From Cellvibrio sp. (GTDB lineage Bacteria > Pseudomonadota > Gammaproteobacteria > Pseudomonadales > Cellvibrionaceae): 31,470 bases of DNA. Position numbers and translations under genes: made by a program. Numbering within the stretch: the first letter of the stretch is position 1; each line of letters opens with the position of its first letter. Under the pieces are notes generated by a model. It was not told the origin of the DNA and made no database searches. It saw only the letters and a list, made by a program, of their open reading frames with translations. Below are positions 7,712-17,523 of the stretch, piece by piece. The stretch is taken from contig JAJQJO010000001.1 in the NCBI GenBank assembly GCA_021323495.1, forward strand, positions 1 through 31,470. The letters are read 5' to 3'.

Positions 7712-8641
7712 GTGTCTGATTCCCTACATATAACCGTGCTCTTGAATGAGGCGGTCGCGGCGCTAGTCACTGATGTTTCTGGATTTTACATAGATGGCAC
7801 CTTCGGGCGCGGTGGACACAGTGCTTTGATAATGCAGCAGTTGTCGGCGGACGGGTGCTTACTCGGTATCGATAAGGATTTAGCTGCGATAGCCACCGCC
7901 AAAACCCGCTTTGCCGATGACACTCGTTTTTCCATTGCTCACGGCTCTTTTGCTGAACTGGCGCAATTGGTGGCCGAGCGTGGTATGACCGGCAAGGTTG
8001 CCGGGGTCTTGCTGGATTTGGGGGTATCGTCACCACAACTGGATGAGGCGGAGCGCGGTTTTAGCTTTATGCAGGATGGTCCGCTCGATATGCGAATGGA
8101 TCAGACTCGCGGCCAAAGCGCGGCCGATTGGATCAATAGCGCGAGTGAAAGCGATATTACCTGGGTATTTAAAGAATACGGTGAGGAGCGTTTTGCCAAG
8201 CGTATGGCGCGCGCAATTCTCGCCGAGCGCCAAAAATTACCGTTTACGCGTACTAAGCATTTGGCCGAAGTCATTAAAGAAGCAAATCCGGCTTGGGAGA
8301 AGGGTAAACATCCGGCGACCCGCGCGTTTCAGGCGATCCGCATTCAGGTCAATAACGAATTGACCGATCTTGATTCGGTGCTTGAACAGGCGTTGGAAGT
8401 GCTAGCGCCCGGTGGCCGTTTGGTGGTGATCAGTTTCCATTCGCTGGAGGATCGTGCGGTCAAGCGGTTTATTCGCAGGCAGGAATTGGGTGACCCGGTA
8501 CCCAAGGGCCTGCCAATCCGCGATGACCAATTAAATAAACGTATGCGTTCGCTTGGCAAGGCGATCAAGGCAAGCGACGAAGAGGTGAGTATCAATGTGC
8601 GCTCGCGCAGCGCTGTTATGCGAGTGGCGGAAAAATTGTAA
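7712..8641 (+). CDS. rsmH: RsmH, 16S rRNA C1402 N4-methyltransferase
   Basis: A 309-residue SAM-dependent methyltransferase (E. coli RsmH/MraW is 313). Seen are the N-terminal HITVLLNEAV, the SAM-binding DGTFGRGGHS at 28-37, GIDKD, the catalytic-region stretch LLDLGVSSPQLD, and the C-terminal ISFHSLEDRAVKRFIR. It methylates N4 of cytosine 1402 in the ribosomal P-site region; with RsmI it yields m4Cm1402. The GTG start has AGGTG 5 bases upstream, overlapping the mraZ stop codon, so translation is probably coupled. A 74-base gap follows before ftsL. Confidence 0.97.
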   Translation: MSDSLHITVLLNEAVAALVTDVSGFYIDGTFGRGGHSALIMQQLSADGCLLGIDKDLAAIATAKTRFADDTRFSIAHGSFAELAQLVAERGMTGKVAGVLLDLGVSSPQLDEAERGFSFMQDGPLDMRMDQTRGQSAADWINSASESDITWVFKEYGEERFAKRMARAILAERQKLPFTRTKHLAEVIKEANPAWEKGKHPATRAFQAIRIQVNNELTDLDSVLEQALEVLAPGGRLVVISFHSLEDRAVKRFIRRQELGDPVPKGLPIRDDQLNKRMRSLGKAIKASDEEVSINVRSRSAVMRVAEKL

Positions 8642-8715
8642 ATCCCGGTTGTGCTTTTTGTATCACTAAGAACAACCAGATCAACTCGATAACTATCATA
8701 AGCTCCAGGGATTCC

Positions 8716-9072
8716 ATGAACAGAAGTCGCCCATTACAACAGAAAATGCTATCGCCAGCCATGATGCTGGTGATGGCGTTGTTGTGGGTGGCATGTATCG
8801 CATCAGCCCTGGGTGTTGTTGCTACTACCCAGATAGTTCGCCGCGATGTAAATAGCCTTGAAACTTTGCGTCGCGAAGCGTCCCAATTGCAAGTGCAATG
8901 GGGGCAATATCTGCTGGAGCAAAGCACTTGGGCAGCCTATGGGCGCGTCGAAAATGCGGCTATCTCCGAGCTTAATATGATGGCCCCTACGCCGGAGGAG
9001 ATAGTCATGATCTCCGGTAATCAAGTCATTGAAGATCAGGCTCAGGTTGAGCCTGCAGCAGGTGGGCAATGA
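8716..9072 (+). CDS. ftsL: FtsL, divisome bitopic membrane protein
   Basis: A 118-residue protein (E. coli 121) with a short basic cytoplasmic tail, one transmembrane helix at about 15-35 (MMLVMALLWVACIASALGVV) and a periplasmic heptad-like coiled coil at about 40-75. It forms the FtsQLB complex with FtsB (not encoded here) and FtsQ, which activates FtsWI at the septum. AGGGA lies 4 bases before the ATG. Sequence conservation in this family is low, so the call relies strongly on topology and position between rsmH and ftsI. The stop overlaps the ftsI start (ATGA). Confidence 0.92.
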   Translation: MNRSRPLQQKMLSPAMMLVMALLWVACIASALGVVATTQIVRRDVNSLETLRREASQLQVQWGQYLLEQSTWAAYGRVENAAISELNMMAPTPEEIVMISGNQVIEDQAQVEPAAGGQ

Positions 9073-10892
9073 GCCGTCCGTCTGCTTTTGAGCCGCGCAC
9101 CGCGCGCCCTTCGGTCCAGCCTGCACGCAAGCCGTTAAAGGTGGCGCGCTGGCGTTTTTACGGTGTCGGTATTTTATTGGCGTTATTGGTGGTGCTGCTC
9201 ATTGGCCACGTTGCCAGCCTGCAAGTTCTTCCCAATGCTGATAAAGGGTATGAGTTCCTGCAAGATCAAGGTGAATCCCGGACCTTACGCACAGAAGTTA
9301 TTCCTGCGTACAGAGGGGTAATTACGGACCGTAATGGTGACCCACTGGCGGTGAGTACGCCAGTCTCCACGCTTTGGGCAAACCCTAAGGTGTTGTTGCA
9401 GGCACCCCATCGCTGGGGTGAGTTAACGCAGGCACTCCAGCTCAATAAAGCAGACTTGGAGGCGCGCCTTGCGCGCTATGGCACCAAAGAGTTTATGTAT
9501 CTTCAGCGCCAAATGTCGCCCGAGGCCGCGCAAGCGGTTTTGGCATTAGATATTCCCGGTGTTTATGAGCAAATTGAGTATCACCGCTATTATCCGGCCG
9601 CAGAAGTAGCTGCCCATTTGGTGGGGATGACCGACGTAGATGACCGCGGCCAGGAAGGGATGGAGCTGGCCTATGATGCCTGGCTTACCGGTGAAAATGG
9701 AGCGAAAGAAGTCGTAAAAGATTTGCGCGGCCGTACGGTAAAAGAATTGCGCTTGGTGAAATCGGCGCGTCCTGGCCAAAACCTCACGCTGAGTATTGAT
9801 CTGCGCCTGCAATATCTCGCTCATCGCGAATTAAAAAAAGCAGTGGAAGATGCAGGTGCAGTGGCTGGTTCGATTGTGATTCTGGATGTGCTTACCGGCG
9901 AAGTGCTCGCGATTTCCAACTTGCCCACCTATAACCCGAATGATCGCAGTCGTGCACGCGGTGCCGGTCTGCGCAATCGCGCCATCACCGATTTATATGA
10001 GCCTGGCTCAACAGTAAAACCCTGGGTGATTCTTGCGGCATTGGAGAGCGGCAAATTCAAACCGGAGGATATTATTGATACCAACCCCGGTTACATCATG
10101 GTAGGCAATAAAAGAATTCCGGATCATCGCAACTACGGTGCGATGGATCTGGCGATGGCGATTGCAAAATCCAGTAACGTCGCCATGACCAAAATCAGTT
10201 TCGCATTGGATACCAATACCGTGCGCGATATGTATGAGCGTTTGGGGGTGGGGCAGCCAATTGGCACCGGTTTTCCCGGCGAATCAGCAGGTCGTTTGCC
10301 TATATTCAAGCCAGCACAAAAAATTGAGCGCGCGAACGTTTCTTATGGTTATGCACTGAATAGCACGGTACTGCAAACTGTGCAGGCATACGGTGTTATC
10401 GCCACTGGCGGAATCAAGCGTCCTATTTCGCTATTGCGTGTGGATGCTTCACCGGAAGGCAAGCGTGTTGTTGAAGAAAAATACGCAGATCAAGTAAAAG
10501 AAATGCTGAAGCGCGTTGTGTCCGCCGAGGGGACCGGCAGCAAAGCGCGCGCGATTTCCTATTCCGTAGCAGGTAAAACCGGCACAGCGTTCAAAGCGGT
10601 GAATGGAAAATATTCCAGCTTGCAAATCAGTTCTTTTATTGGCATGGCGCCAGTTGATAATCCGCGCATCGTGGCCATGGTGGTGATTGATGAACCTAAA
10701 GGCGGCGGAATTATGGGCAACGGCGGTATTGTTGCGGCGCCTGCATTTTCGAAAGTGGCGGAAGACGCACTGCGTATGTTGCAAGTGCCACCGGATAATA
10801 TTCGCGGTAAAGATGATAAATCTTTAATTGCCGAGCCTGCGATTAAATCTGTTCCCCAAAAGACTGCTCCCGCTGAGAGGTCAGAAACCTGA
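9069..10892 (+). CDS. ftsI: FtsI (PBP3), septal peptidoglycan transpeptidase
   Basis: A 607-residue class B penicillin-binding protein (E. coli 588). A transmembrane anchor lies at about 28-53, followed by the pedestal domain (ITDRNGDPLAVS, residues 85-96) and the transpeptidase domain. Catalytic motifs are complete: S314-T-V-K (nucleophile Ser314), S368-S-N and K503-T-G. It crosslinks septal peptidoglycan behind FtsW glycan polymerisation and is the target of aztreonam-type beta-lactams. The start overlaps the ftsL stop and the TGA overlaps the murE ATG (TGATG), indicating translational coupling on both sides. Confidence 0.97.
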   Translation: MSRPSAFEPRTARPSVQPARKPLKVARWRFYGVGILLALLVVLLIGHVASLQVLPNADKGYEFLQDQGESRTLRTEVIPAYRGVITDRNGDPLAVSTPVSTLWANPKVLLQAPHRWGELTQALQLNKADLEARLARYGTKEFMYLQRQMSPEAAQAVLALDIPGVYEQIEYHRYYPAAEVAAHLVGMTDVDDRGQEGMELAYDAWLTGENGAKEVVKDLRGRTVKELRLVKSARPGQNLTLSIDLRLQYLAHRELKKAVEDAGAVAGSIVILDVLTGEVLAISNLPTYNPNDRSRARGAGLRNRAITDLYEPGSTVKPWVILAALESGKFKPEDIIDTNPGYIMVGNKRIPDHRNYGAMDLAMAIAKSSNVAMTKISFALDTNTVRDMYERLGVGQPIGTGFPGESAGRLPIFKPAQKIERANVSYGYALNSTVLQTVQAYGVIATGGIKRPISLLRVDASPEGKRVVEEKYADQVKEMLKRVVSAEGTGSKARAISYSVAGKTGTAFKAVNGKYSSLQISSFIGMAPVDNPRIVAMVVIDEPKGGGIMGNGGIVAAPAFSKVAEDALRMLQVPPDNIRGKDDKSLIAEPAIKSVPQKTAPAERSET

Positions 10893-12463
10893 TGGCCGCT
10901 CATAATCATGGTGTTGCGCTTGCGAATCTTTTACCGGATCTGGACTTGGATAAAGCAGCCAGTCTTGAAGTATCTAATTTATGCCTTGATACGCGGCATT
11001 TAAAAACCGGCGATGCGTTTGTTGCGCTCGCCGGTATTAAAGTTGATGGGCGCAATTTTATTGCCAAAGCGATTGAATTGGGTGCAGCCGCAATTTTGGT
11101 TGAGGCAGATAAAAATTGGCAGGGACTTGATTGGCTGGGAGCAGTGCCAGTCATTGCTGTTGAAAATCTACCGTCGCTGGTTAGTGAAATTGCCGGGCGT
11201 TTTTTTGGTGAGCCAAGTAAAAAAATCCAATTGATCGGAATTACCGGGACTAATGGCAAAACGACTTGCAGTTTATTGGTTGCGCAGTTGTTGGCACAGC
11301 TACAACAAAAATCAGCGGTAGTCGGGACTGTTGGCTATGGCTTGTTGGATACATCAATTGTTGCCCCTCTCGAGCAACAAATTAATTTGCTAACGTCGAC
11401 CGGTTTAACAACGCCTGATCCTATTACATTGCAGCGTATTTTACGCGAGCTGGCTGATGCTGATGCCAAGGCTATTGCCATTGAAGTGTCCTCACACAGT
11501 TTGCAACAAAAACGTGTGACGGGTTTGCAATTTGCCAGTGCTATTTTTACCAACCTTACGCAAGACCATTTGGATTACCACGGTGATTTACAAAGTTACG
11601 GCAATGCCAAAGCGCAGCTTTTGCAAATGCCGGAATTGCGCACCGCTATTATCAACCTCGATGATGATTGGGCGGCAAGTCTGATACACAAGGCACCTGT
11701 AAATGTGCAAGTGTTTAGCTATTCCACAGAGAAAACAGCAGACATTTATGCAACCGATATTGAATTGCATGCACAAGGTGTACGAGCGCATATATGCACT
11801 CCATGGGGTGAAGCTGATATAGATTCACCGCTCCTGGGTCAATTTAATCTCAGTAATTTGCTTGCCGTGATTGCCGCTGTAGGGGCGCAAGGATTTGCCC
11901 TGCAGCAAATGCTGCCCTTCATCTCCCGGCTTGAGCCTGCGCCAGGGCGTATGCAGTTAGTCACAGTTGATTCTGCCTCGCAGGAAATTCAGGTGATTGT
12001 GGATTATGCACACACACCGGATGCGCTCAAAAATACCTTGGCTGCAATTCACCAACATAAAGCAGGGCGCGTCTGGACAGTATTTGGATGCGGTGGTGAT
12101 CGCGATAGAACCAAGCGTCCACAAATGGGAAAAATTGCCGAGCGTTTAAGTGATTACGTTATCGTTACCAATGACAATCCTCGTTCGGAAGACCCTGCTG
12201 GCATCGCTGCAGAAATTGTGCGCGGTATGGGACATCCGAGTGGTTGTCTGGTTATTGCGGATCGTGCGCAAGCGATTGACTTTGCAGTGCAGCAAGCCAG
12301 GACGGGCGATATAGTTTTAATTGCCGGTAAAGGCCACGAGGACTACCAGATTTTTGCAAACCAAACTTTACCTTTTAGCGATAGTAAGCATGCGCGCTTA
12401 TCGTTGCAGCGGCGTATCGCCAAACGTGACGCCAATAACCAAACCGCAGGGGCTCCCTTATGA
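10892..12463 (+). CDS. murE: MurE, UDP-MurNAc-L-Ala-D-Glu : meso-diaminopimelate ligase
   Basis: A 523-residue Mur ligase (E. coli 495). Domain 1 binds the UDP-sugar (about 1-105). The ATP site is GITGTNGKTT with Lys123. The C-terminal domain holds the DNPR motif (D428-N-P-R431) followed by SEDP, the signature for meso-diaminopimelate rather than lysine, so the peptidoglycan is the mDAP type. It acts in the cytoplasm as the third amino-acid ligase of the stem peptide. It overlaps ftsI by one base and murF by four. Confidence 0.97.
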   Translation: MAAHNHGVALANLLPDLDLDKAASLEVSNLCLDTRHLKTGDAFVALAGIKVDGRNFIAKAIELGAAAILVEADKNWQGLDWLGAVPVIAVENLPSLVSEIAGRFFGEPSKKIQLIGITGTNGKTTCSLLVAQLLAQLQQKSAVVGTVGYGLLDTSIVAPLEQQINLLTSTGLTTPDPITLQRILRELADADAKAIAIEVSSHSLQQKRVTGLQFASAIFTNLTQDHLDYHGDLQSYGNAKAQLLQMPELRTAIINLDDDWAASLIHKAPVNVQVFSYSTEKTADIYATDIELHAQGVRAHICTPWGEADIDSPLLGQFNLSNLLAVIAAVGAQGFALQQMLPFISRLEPAPGRMQLVTVDSASQEIQVIVDYAHTPDALKNTLAAIHQHKAGRVWTVFGCGGDRDRTKRPQMGKIAERLSDYVIVTNDNPRSEDPAGIAAEIVRGMGHPSGCLVIADRAQAIDFAVQQARTGDIVLIAGKGHEDYQIFANQTLPFSDSKHARLSLQRRIAKRDANNQTAGAPL

Positions 12464-13851
12464 TCAAGCCTCTTACACTGAAGTGGGTTGAGGAATTTAT
12501 CGCCACACATAAACCCTTGCGTGCAGTAACTGCACAATTAAAACAAGGTGATGTGGAGTTTACCCGTGTGAATACCGATTCACGCACATTGGCAGAAGGT
12601 GAATTATTTGTTGCCTTGCGCGGTGAGCGTTTCGATGCACACGATTTTATTAAGGATGCCGTTGCCAGGAAGCCTTGTGCTCTGGTGGTGGAACGTTTCT
12701 TTCCCGATATTAACTTACCGCAATTGGTGGTGAGCGATTCGCTTCTTGCGCTCGGACAAATCGCTGCGCTGAATCGCAGTTTATTTTTGCGTCCGATCAT
12801 CGCCATCACCGGTAGTAGCGGAAAAACGACAGTAAAAACCTTGCTCGCTGGAATTCTGGCCGAGTGTGGCTCAACGCATGCTACCAAAGGAAATTTTAAC
12901 AATCACATCGGCGTACCTCTGACTCTCTTGCAATTGGAGGCCCATCATGAATTTGCGGTGATTGAAATGGGCGCTAGCGGCCCTGGCGAAATCGAATACC
13001 TGTGTTCCCTCGCTAAACCGCAAATTGCCATGGTTAATAACGTGATGGCCGCGCATATCCAGGGTTTTGGATCGCTGCAAGGTGTGGCGCGCGCGAAAGG
13101 CGAAATCTATGCATCGCTGCCGACTACAGGTACAGCGGTAGTCAATATTGACGATCGTTTTGCCCCGGATTGGTTGGCTGGATTAACTAGCCGCCGTGTA
13201 ATTCGTGTCGCATTTCAAAATCCCGACGCAGATTGTTTTGCGCAGGATATTGAACCCAGTGCAAACAGCATTGAGTTCTCCATTAATTTGCACGGCGCTG
13301 CGACCCAGGTCAGCGTGAATGCCCAAGGTGACCACAATGTGCGTAATGCATTGATGGCCGCAGCCTGCGCTTCTGCGGTGGGTGCAGACCTACAACAAAT
13401 CAAACAAGGCTTGGCTGGCTTTGCTCCGGTTGCCGGGCGTATGAGCCGCCACATTGGTTTTAATAATGCGCATATTATCGATGACAGTTACAACGCCAAT
13501 CCCGGTTCGGTGCGCGCCGCAATCGATGTCCTGGCACAAAAAAAACAGGGCGTGTTAGTGCTGGGAGATCTAGGTGAACTGGGTTCCGAGGCGCCGCAGT
13601 TGCATACCGAGTTGGGTGAGTATGCGCGCGCAAAAAAAATCGCACACTTATTTACGGTCGGTAAGCTCAGTGAAAATGCAACACGTGCATTTGGCGGCGG
13701 CGCATTGCATTTTATCGATCAACCAAGTTTGGTCGCCCACCTGAAAACTATTGCCAACAAGGACACTACGCTACTTATAAAAGGTTCGCGTAGCGCCGCT
13801 ATGGATCTGGTCGTGCGCGAACTCTGTGATTCAGCGGGAGATACTCACTAA
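12460..13851 (+). CDS. murF: MurF, UDP-MurNAc-tripeptide : D-Ala-D-Ala ligase
   Basis: A 463-residue Mur ligase (E. coli 452). The N-terminal domain contains RVNTDSRTLAEGELFVAL, the ATP site is ITGSSGKTTVKTLL with Lys122, and NFNNHIGVPLTLL and DDSYNANPGSVRAAID are typical of MurF. It adds the dipeptide made by Ddl, encoded downstream in the same cluster, to finish UDP-MurNAc-pentapeptide. The start overlaps the murE stop by ATGA and the TAA overlaps the mraY ATG (TAATG). Confidence 0.97.
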   Translation: MIKPLTLKWVEEFIATHKPLRAVTAQLKQGDVEFTRVNTDSRTLAEGELFVALRGERFDAHDFIKDAVARKPCALVVERFFPDINLPQLVVSDSLLALGQIAALNRSLFLRPIIAITGSSGKTTVKTLLAGILAECGSTHATKGNFNNHIGVPLTLLQLEAHHEFAVIEMGASGPGEIEYLCSLAKPQIAMVNNVMAAHIQGFGSLQGVARAKGEIYASLPTTGTAVVNIDDRFAPDWLAGLTSRRVIRVAFQNPDADCFAQDIEPSANSIEFSINLHGAATQVSVNAQGDHNVRNALMAAACASAVGADLQQIKQGLAGFAPVAGRMSRHIGFNNAHIIDDSYNANPGSVRAAIDVLAQKKQGVLVLGDLGELGSEAPQLHTELGEYARAKKIAHLFTVGKLSENATRAFGGGALHFIDQPSLVAHLKTIANKDTTLLIKGSRSAAMDLVVRELCDSAGDTH

Positions 13852-14933
13852 TGCTGTACTGGCTATCAGAATACTTACAAGAATATCTGCGCAGCTTTGC
13901 AGTGTTTCAATATTTAACGGTGCGCGCCATCCTGGGCGTGTTGACTGCATTGGGCATTTCGTTGTTGCTCGGCCCCTGGTTTATCCGCCGGTTAACTGAA
14001 TTGCGTATCGGCCAGGCAGTTCGTAACGATGGGCCACAATCCCATTTAAGTAAGTCCGGCACGCCCACCATGGGCGGGGCGTTAATTTTATCGGCAATAT
14101 TTATCAGCACCTTGTTATGGGCAGATCTATCCAATCGTTACGTATGGGTGGTATTAATCGTCACGGCTATTTTTGGTGCAGTAGGTTGGGTTGATGACTA
14201 CCGCAAAGTAGCGAAACGCGACTCGCGTGGTTTGCCTGCGCGGTGGAAATATTTTTGGCAATCCATTGCCGGCTTTGGTGCGGCAATATTTTTGTATTAC
14301 ACCGCGCAAAGTCCAGTTGAGACACAATTATTTATTCCGTTCTTTAAAAGTGTCGCGCTTGATTTGGGTTTGTTCTACATCGTTTTTACTTATTTTGTGA
14401 TTGTAGGTACCAGTAACGCGGTTAATTTAACCGATGGTTTGGATGGATTGGCAATTATGCCAAGTGTAATGGTGGCCGGAGCTTTGGCATTGATTGCCTA
14501 TCTCGCGGGCCATTCACAATTCGCCCAATATTTGAATATCGCTTACATTCCTGGCGCGGGCGAGCTGGCCATTTTTTGTTGTGCATTGGTTGGTGCTGGC
14601 TTGGGTTTCTTATGGTTCAACACCTATCCCGCGCAAGTATTTATGGGCGATGTTGGCGCGCTGGCGCTCGGCGCCGCGCTAGGTTTGATTGCAGTAATCG
14701 TCCGTCATGAAATTGTGTTGTTCATTATGGGCGGTATTTTTGTACTGGAAACTGTATCGGTGATCTTGCAGGTCGCCTCGTTCAAATTAACCGGCCGCCG
14801 TATTTTCCGTATGGCGCCCATCCACCATCATTTTGAATTAAAAGGTTGGCCGGAGCCGCGTGTAATTGTGCGGTTTTGGATTATCACCTTGGTGTTGGTA
14901 TTGATTGGTTTGGCAACCCTCAAGCTTCGCTAG
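13851..14933 (+). CDS. mraY: MraY, phospho-MurNAc-pentapeptide translocase
   Basis: A 360-residue polytopic membrane enzyme, the same length as E. coli MraY, with about ten transmembrane helices. Catalytic and Mg2+-binding residues are present: D115-D116 in GWVDDYRK, N192 to D198 in NLTDGLDGLA, and the HHH motif at 325-327 before FELKGW. It transfers phospho-MurNAc-pentapeptide to undecaprenyl phosphate at the inner face of the cytoplasmic membrane, making lipid I, the substrate of MurG. A 44-base gap to murD breaks the chain of overlapping genes here. Confidence 0.98.
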   Translation: MLYWLSEYLQEYLRSFAVFQYLTVRAILGVLTALGISLLLGPWFIRRLTELRIGQAVRNDGPQSHLSKSGTPTMGGALILSAIFISTLLWADLSNRYVWVVLIVTAIFGAVGWVDDYRKVAKRDSRGLPARWKYFWQSIAGFGAAIFLYYTAQSPVETQLFIPFFKSVALDLGLFYIVFTYFVIVGTSNAVNLTDGLDGLAIMPSVMVAGALALIAYLAGHSQFAQYLNIAYIPGAGELAIFCCALVGAGLGFLWFNTYPAQVFMGDVGALALGAALGLIAVIVRHEIVLFIMGGIFVLETVSVILQVASFKLTGRRIFRMAPIHHHFELKGWPEPRVIVRFWIITLVLVLIGLATLKLR

Positions 14934-14977
14934 ATGAATTTTTAGCCGATATTGATTAATGGTAGAGAGAAAACACT

Positions 14978-16327
14978 GTGTCCCAAATGATTGCCACCAG
15001 TAAAGTCAAAGCGATTATCGGTACCGGTATTACCGGTTTGTCGGTCGCACGCTTTTTGGCGGCACAAGGGCAGGCATTTGTCTTGCTCGATACCCGCAGC
15101 AATCCGCCTAACCTTGAGCAAATCCAACTGGAGTTTCCTGGTGTCACTATCGTTTGCGGTGAATTGGATTTGCATACGTTATTAGCGTGCGATGAAATCA
15201 TTATTAGTCCAGGCGTTGCTGTTGCTACACCCGCAATTGAGCAAGCAAAAGCGGCAGGTGTTCCCGTTGTTGGTGATATTGAACTATTTGTGCGTGCTGC
15301 CAAAGCACCGATTGTGGCGATAACTGGCTCCAATGCTAAAAGTACTGTTACCACCCTCGTTGGCGAAATGGCCAAAACGGCTGGAATTAATGTTGCTGTC
15401 GGCGGCAACCTGGGGACACCTGCGCTTGAACTGTTAAATGATGCTGTCGAACTTTATGTAATGGAGTTGTCGAGCTTTCAATTGGAAACGGTTTCGAGGC
15501 TGAATGCCAAAGTGGCCACTATTTTAAATATCAGCGCTGACCATTTGGATCGCTACGAAAATATGCGCGCTTATATTCTCGCCAAACTACGGGTGTATTT
15601 TGGAGCAGAAAATATCGTTGTTAACCGCAAGGATGTCCTGACCCATCCACCGATGGCGGCAGGTATCAAACCGATCTATTTTGGTGGGAACGCGGATTTT
15701 GGCAGTTTTGGTTTGATCACCAACGAGGGTACTGAGTTCCTTGCAAAAAATCTCACGCCATTGATTGCGACCAGTGAGCTAAAAATTCGCGGTCGTCACA
15801 ATGTGGACAACGCGCTGGCTGCATTGGCGTTAGGTGACGCGGCAGGCATTCCGATGGATGCCATGCTGTCTACTTTGAAAATTTTCAGGGGCTTGCGGCA
15901 TCGCTGTGAATTTGTGATGGAAAAAGATGCGGTGGAATTTTATAACGATTCCAAAGGTACCAATATAGGTGCAACCCTTGCCGCTATTCAGGGGTTGGCG
16001 CGCGATCCGCAACAATTAATTGTGATTTTGGGTGGTGAAGGCAAAGGACAGGATTTTACTGAGCTGGCACCTGCTTTGCGCGCAATCAATAGCCGCGTAG
16101 TAATTATAGGGCGTGATGGCCCAATCATTGCCGAGGCGATCGGCGACGCGGCAAAAATAGTTTTTGCCAATAATATGCAGGACGCCGTCAACAAATCTTT
16201 CGCGATTGCTAATCCAGGTGATGCAGTGTTGTTGTCACCCGCCTGCGCGAGCTTCGATATGTTTAAAAATTACGAAGATCGCGGCGAGAAATTTTGCCTG
16301 GCCGTGAAGGAGTTAATCCAATCATGA
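14978..16327 (+). CDS. murD: MurD, UDP-MurNAc-L-Ala : D-glutamate ligase
   Basis: A 449-residue Mur ligase (E. coli 438). It has an N-terminal Rossmann-like domain (IIGTGITGLSVARFL), an ATP loop ITGSNAKSTVTTL with Lys121, the SSFQLE stretch, ILNISADHLDRY and the C-terminal YNDSKGTN / LILGGEGKGQDF motifs. It adds D-Glu to UDP-MurNAc-L-Ala in the cytoplasm. The P-loop reads SNAKST where most Mur ligases have TNGKST. The GTG at 14978 has GAGAG about 8 bases upstream; an ATG three codons later is possible. The TGA overlaps the ftsW ATG. Confidence 0.96.
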   Translation: MSQMIATSKVKAIIGTGITGLSVARFLAAQGQAFVLLDTRSNPPNLEQIQLEFPGVTIVCGELDLHTLLACDEIIISPGVAVATPAIEQAKAAGVPVVGDIELFVRAAKAPIVAITGSNAKSTVTTLVGEMAKTAGINVAVGGNLGTPALELLNDAVELYVMELSSFQLETVSRLNAKVATILNISADHLDRYENMRAYILAKLRVYFGAENIVVNRKDVLTHPPMAAGIKPIYFGGNADFGSFGLITNEGTEFLAKNLTPLIATSELKIRGRHNVDNALAALALGDAAGIPMDAMLSTLKIFRGLRHRCEFVMEKDAVEFYNDSKGTNIGATLAAIQGLARDPQQLIVILGGEGKGQDFTELAPALRAINSRVVIIGRDGPIIAEAIGDAAKIVFANNMQDAVNKSFAIANPGDAVLLSPACASFDMFKNYEDRGEKFCLAVKELIQS

Positions 16328-17523
16328 TTAACGCCACCACTTCTTTTAACCAATTGCCATTGAGCCAGCGTATTGACTGGTCGCTGTTGTGCTTGTGGTT
16401 TGCACTGATGTCAATTGGTTTAGTTATGGTGGCGTCGGCCTCGGTTTCTTTTGCTGCGCTGACGTACAACGATGCCTGGTTTTTTGCCAAGCGCCATGCT
16501 GTTTATATGTTGCTTGGAATCCTGTTGGCAATGTTCGTGGTCTGTGTGCCCATGAGTATCTGGCAGCGCTACGCTGGACATTTTTTATTGCTGACTTTTT
16601 TCTTGTTGGTAATCGTGCTTATTCCCGGCTTGGGTAAAAAAGTCAACGGTAGCCAGCGCTGGTTCAGCCTTGGTGTTATATCTATCCAGGTGTCTGAAAT
16701 TGCCAAATTCTGTGCAGTAGTATTTTTTGCCAGTTTTTTTGCGCGCCGCTATCAGGAGTTACATTTTGGTTGGCAAGGTTTTCTCAAGCCATTGATGGTA
16801 GTTGGTGTATTTGTTGGTTTGTTGTTGCTGGAACCAGACTTTGGTAGTTCAGTAGTATTAAGCGCAACTGTATTTGCAATGATGTTTATTGCTGGTGTAC
16901 GGATGCTGCACTTCCTCTTGTTAATAGTCATTGGTGTGGGGGGCTTGGCGGCAGTTGCAGTTCTCTCTCCTTATCGTATGCAACGTTTAATTACTTTCCT
17001 CGATCCATGGGCGGATCAATTCAACACGGGTTATCAACTTACCCAATCGCTGATTGGGTTTGGTCGGGGCGAATGGTTTGGTGTGGGCTTGGGTAATAGT
17101 TTACAAAAACTGTTTTTCTTGCCTGAGGCACACACGGATTTTATTTTTGCGATCATTGCTGAAGAATTTGGATTGATCGGGGCAATCGTTTTGATGGGAA
17201 TATTTGCCGCATTAATCCTGCGCATTTTTAATGTTGCAAAGCAAAATCTTGCTGCCGGGAAAATGTTCCCGGCATTGGCGACATTTGGTATAGCGATTTT
17301 GTTTTCATTTCAGGTCTTTATCAATATGGGGGTTTCATCCGGATTGTTGCCCACCAAAGGATTGACTCTGCCGTTCATTAGTTATGGTGGCAGCAGCTTA
17401 TTGATTTGCTGTGTACTGATGGCATTTGTTATGCGCGTGCAATGGGAACTTGCTGGGTTTACTCCGGCAGTACCAGAAGTTGTCAGGACCCCGCGTAGAA
17501 GCTTGGTGGAGGCAGCAATATGA
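16324..17523 (+). CDS. ftsW: FtsW, septal SEDS peptidoglycan glycosyltransferase
   Basis: A 399-residue polytopic protein (E. coli 414) with about ten transmembrane helices. SEDS-family hallmarks include KVNGSQRWFSLG, QVSEIAKF, LLLEPDFGSS, GLGNSLQKLFFLPEAHTDF, IAEEFGLIG and the C-terminal PFISYGGSSLL. With FtsI it polymerises lipid II into septal glycan strands. The ATG at 16324 overlaps the murD stop (ATGA) and has AAGGAG at 16307-16312; an upstream TTG at 16294 is open in frame but less likely. The stop overlaps the murG start. Confidence 0.97.
   Translation: MINATTSFNQLPLSQRIDWSLLCLWFALMSIGLVMVASASVSFAALTYNDAWFFAKRHAVYMLLGILLAMFVVCVPMSIWQRYAGHFLLLTFFLLVIVLIPGLGKKVNGSQRWFSLGVISIQVSEIAKFCAVVFFASFFARRYQELHFGWQGFLKPLMVVGVFVGLLLLEPDFGSSVVLSATVFAMMFIAGVRMLHFLLLIVIGVGGLAAVAVLSPYRMQRLITFLDPWADQFNTGYQLTQSLIGFGRGEWFGVGLGNSLQKLFFLPEAHTDFIFAIIAEEFGLIGAIVLMGIFAALILRIFNVAKQNLAAGKMFPALATFGIAILFSFQVFINMGVSSGLLPTKGLTLPFISYGGSSLLICCVLMAFVMRVQWELAGFTPAVPEVVRTPRRSLVEAAI

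Noticed and set aside
8642..8715. GGTTGT/ACAACC inverted repeat between rsmH and ftsL
   Set aside because: Only 6-bp arms with a loop of about 20 bases; expected by chance.
15320..15350. MurD P-loop reads SNAKST instead of TNGKST
   Set aside because: The catalytic Lys and Ser/Thr are kept, and I recall the same Ala in pseudomonad MurD, so it is probably lineage-typical rather than a defect.
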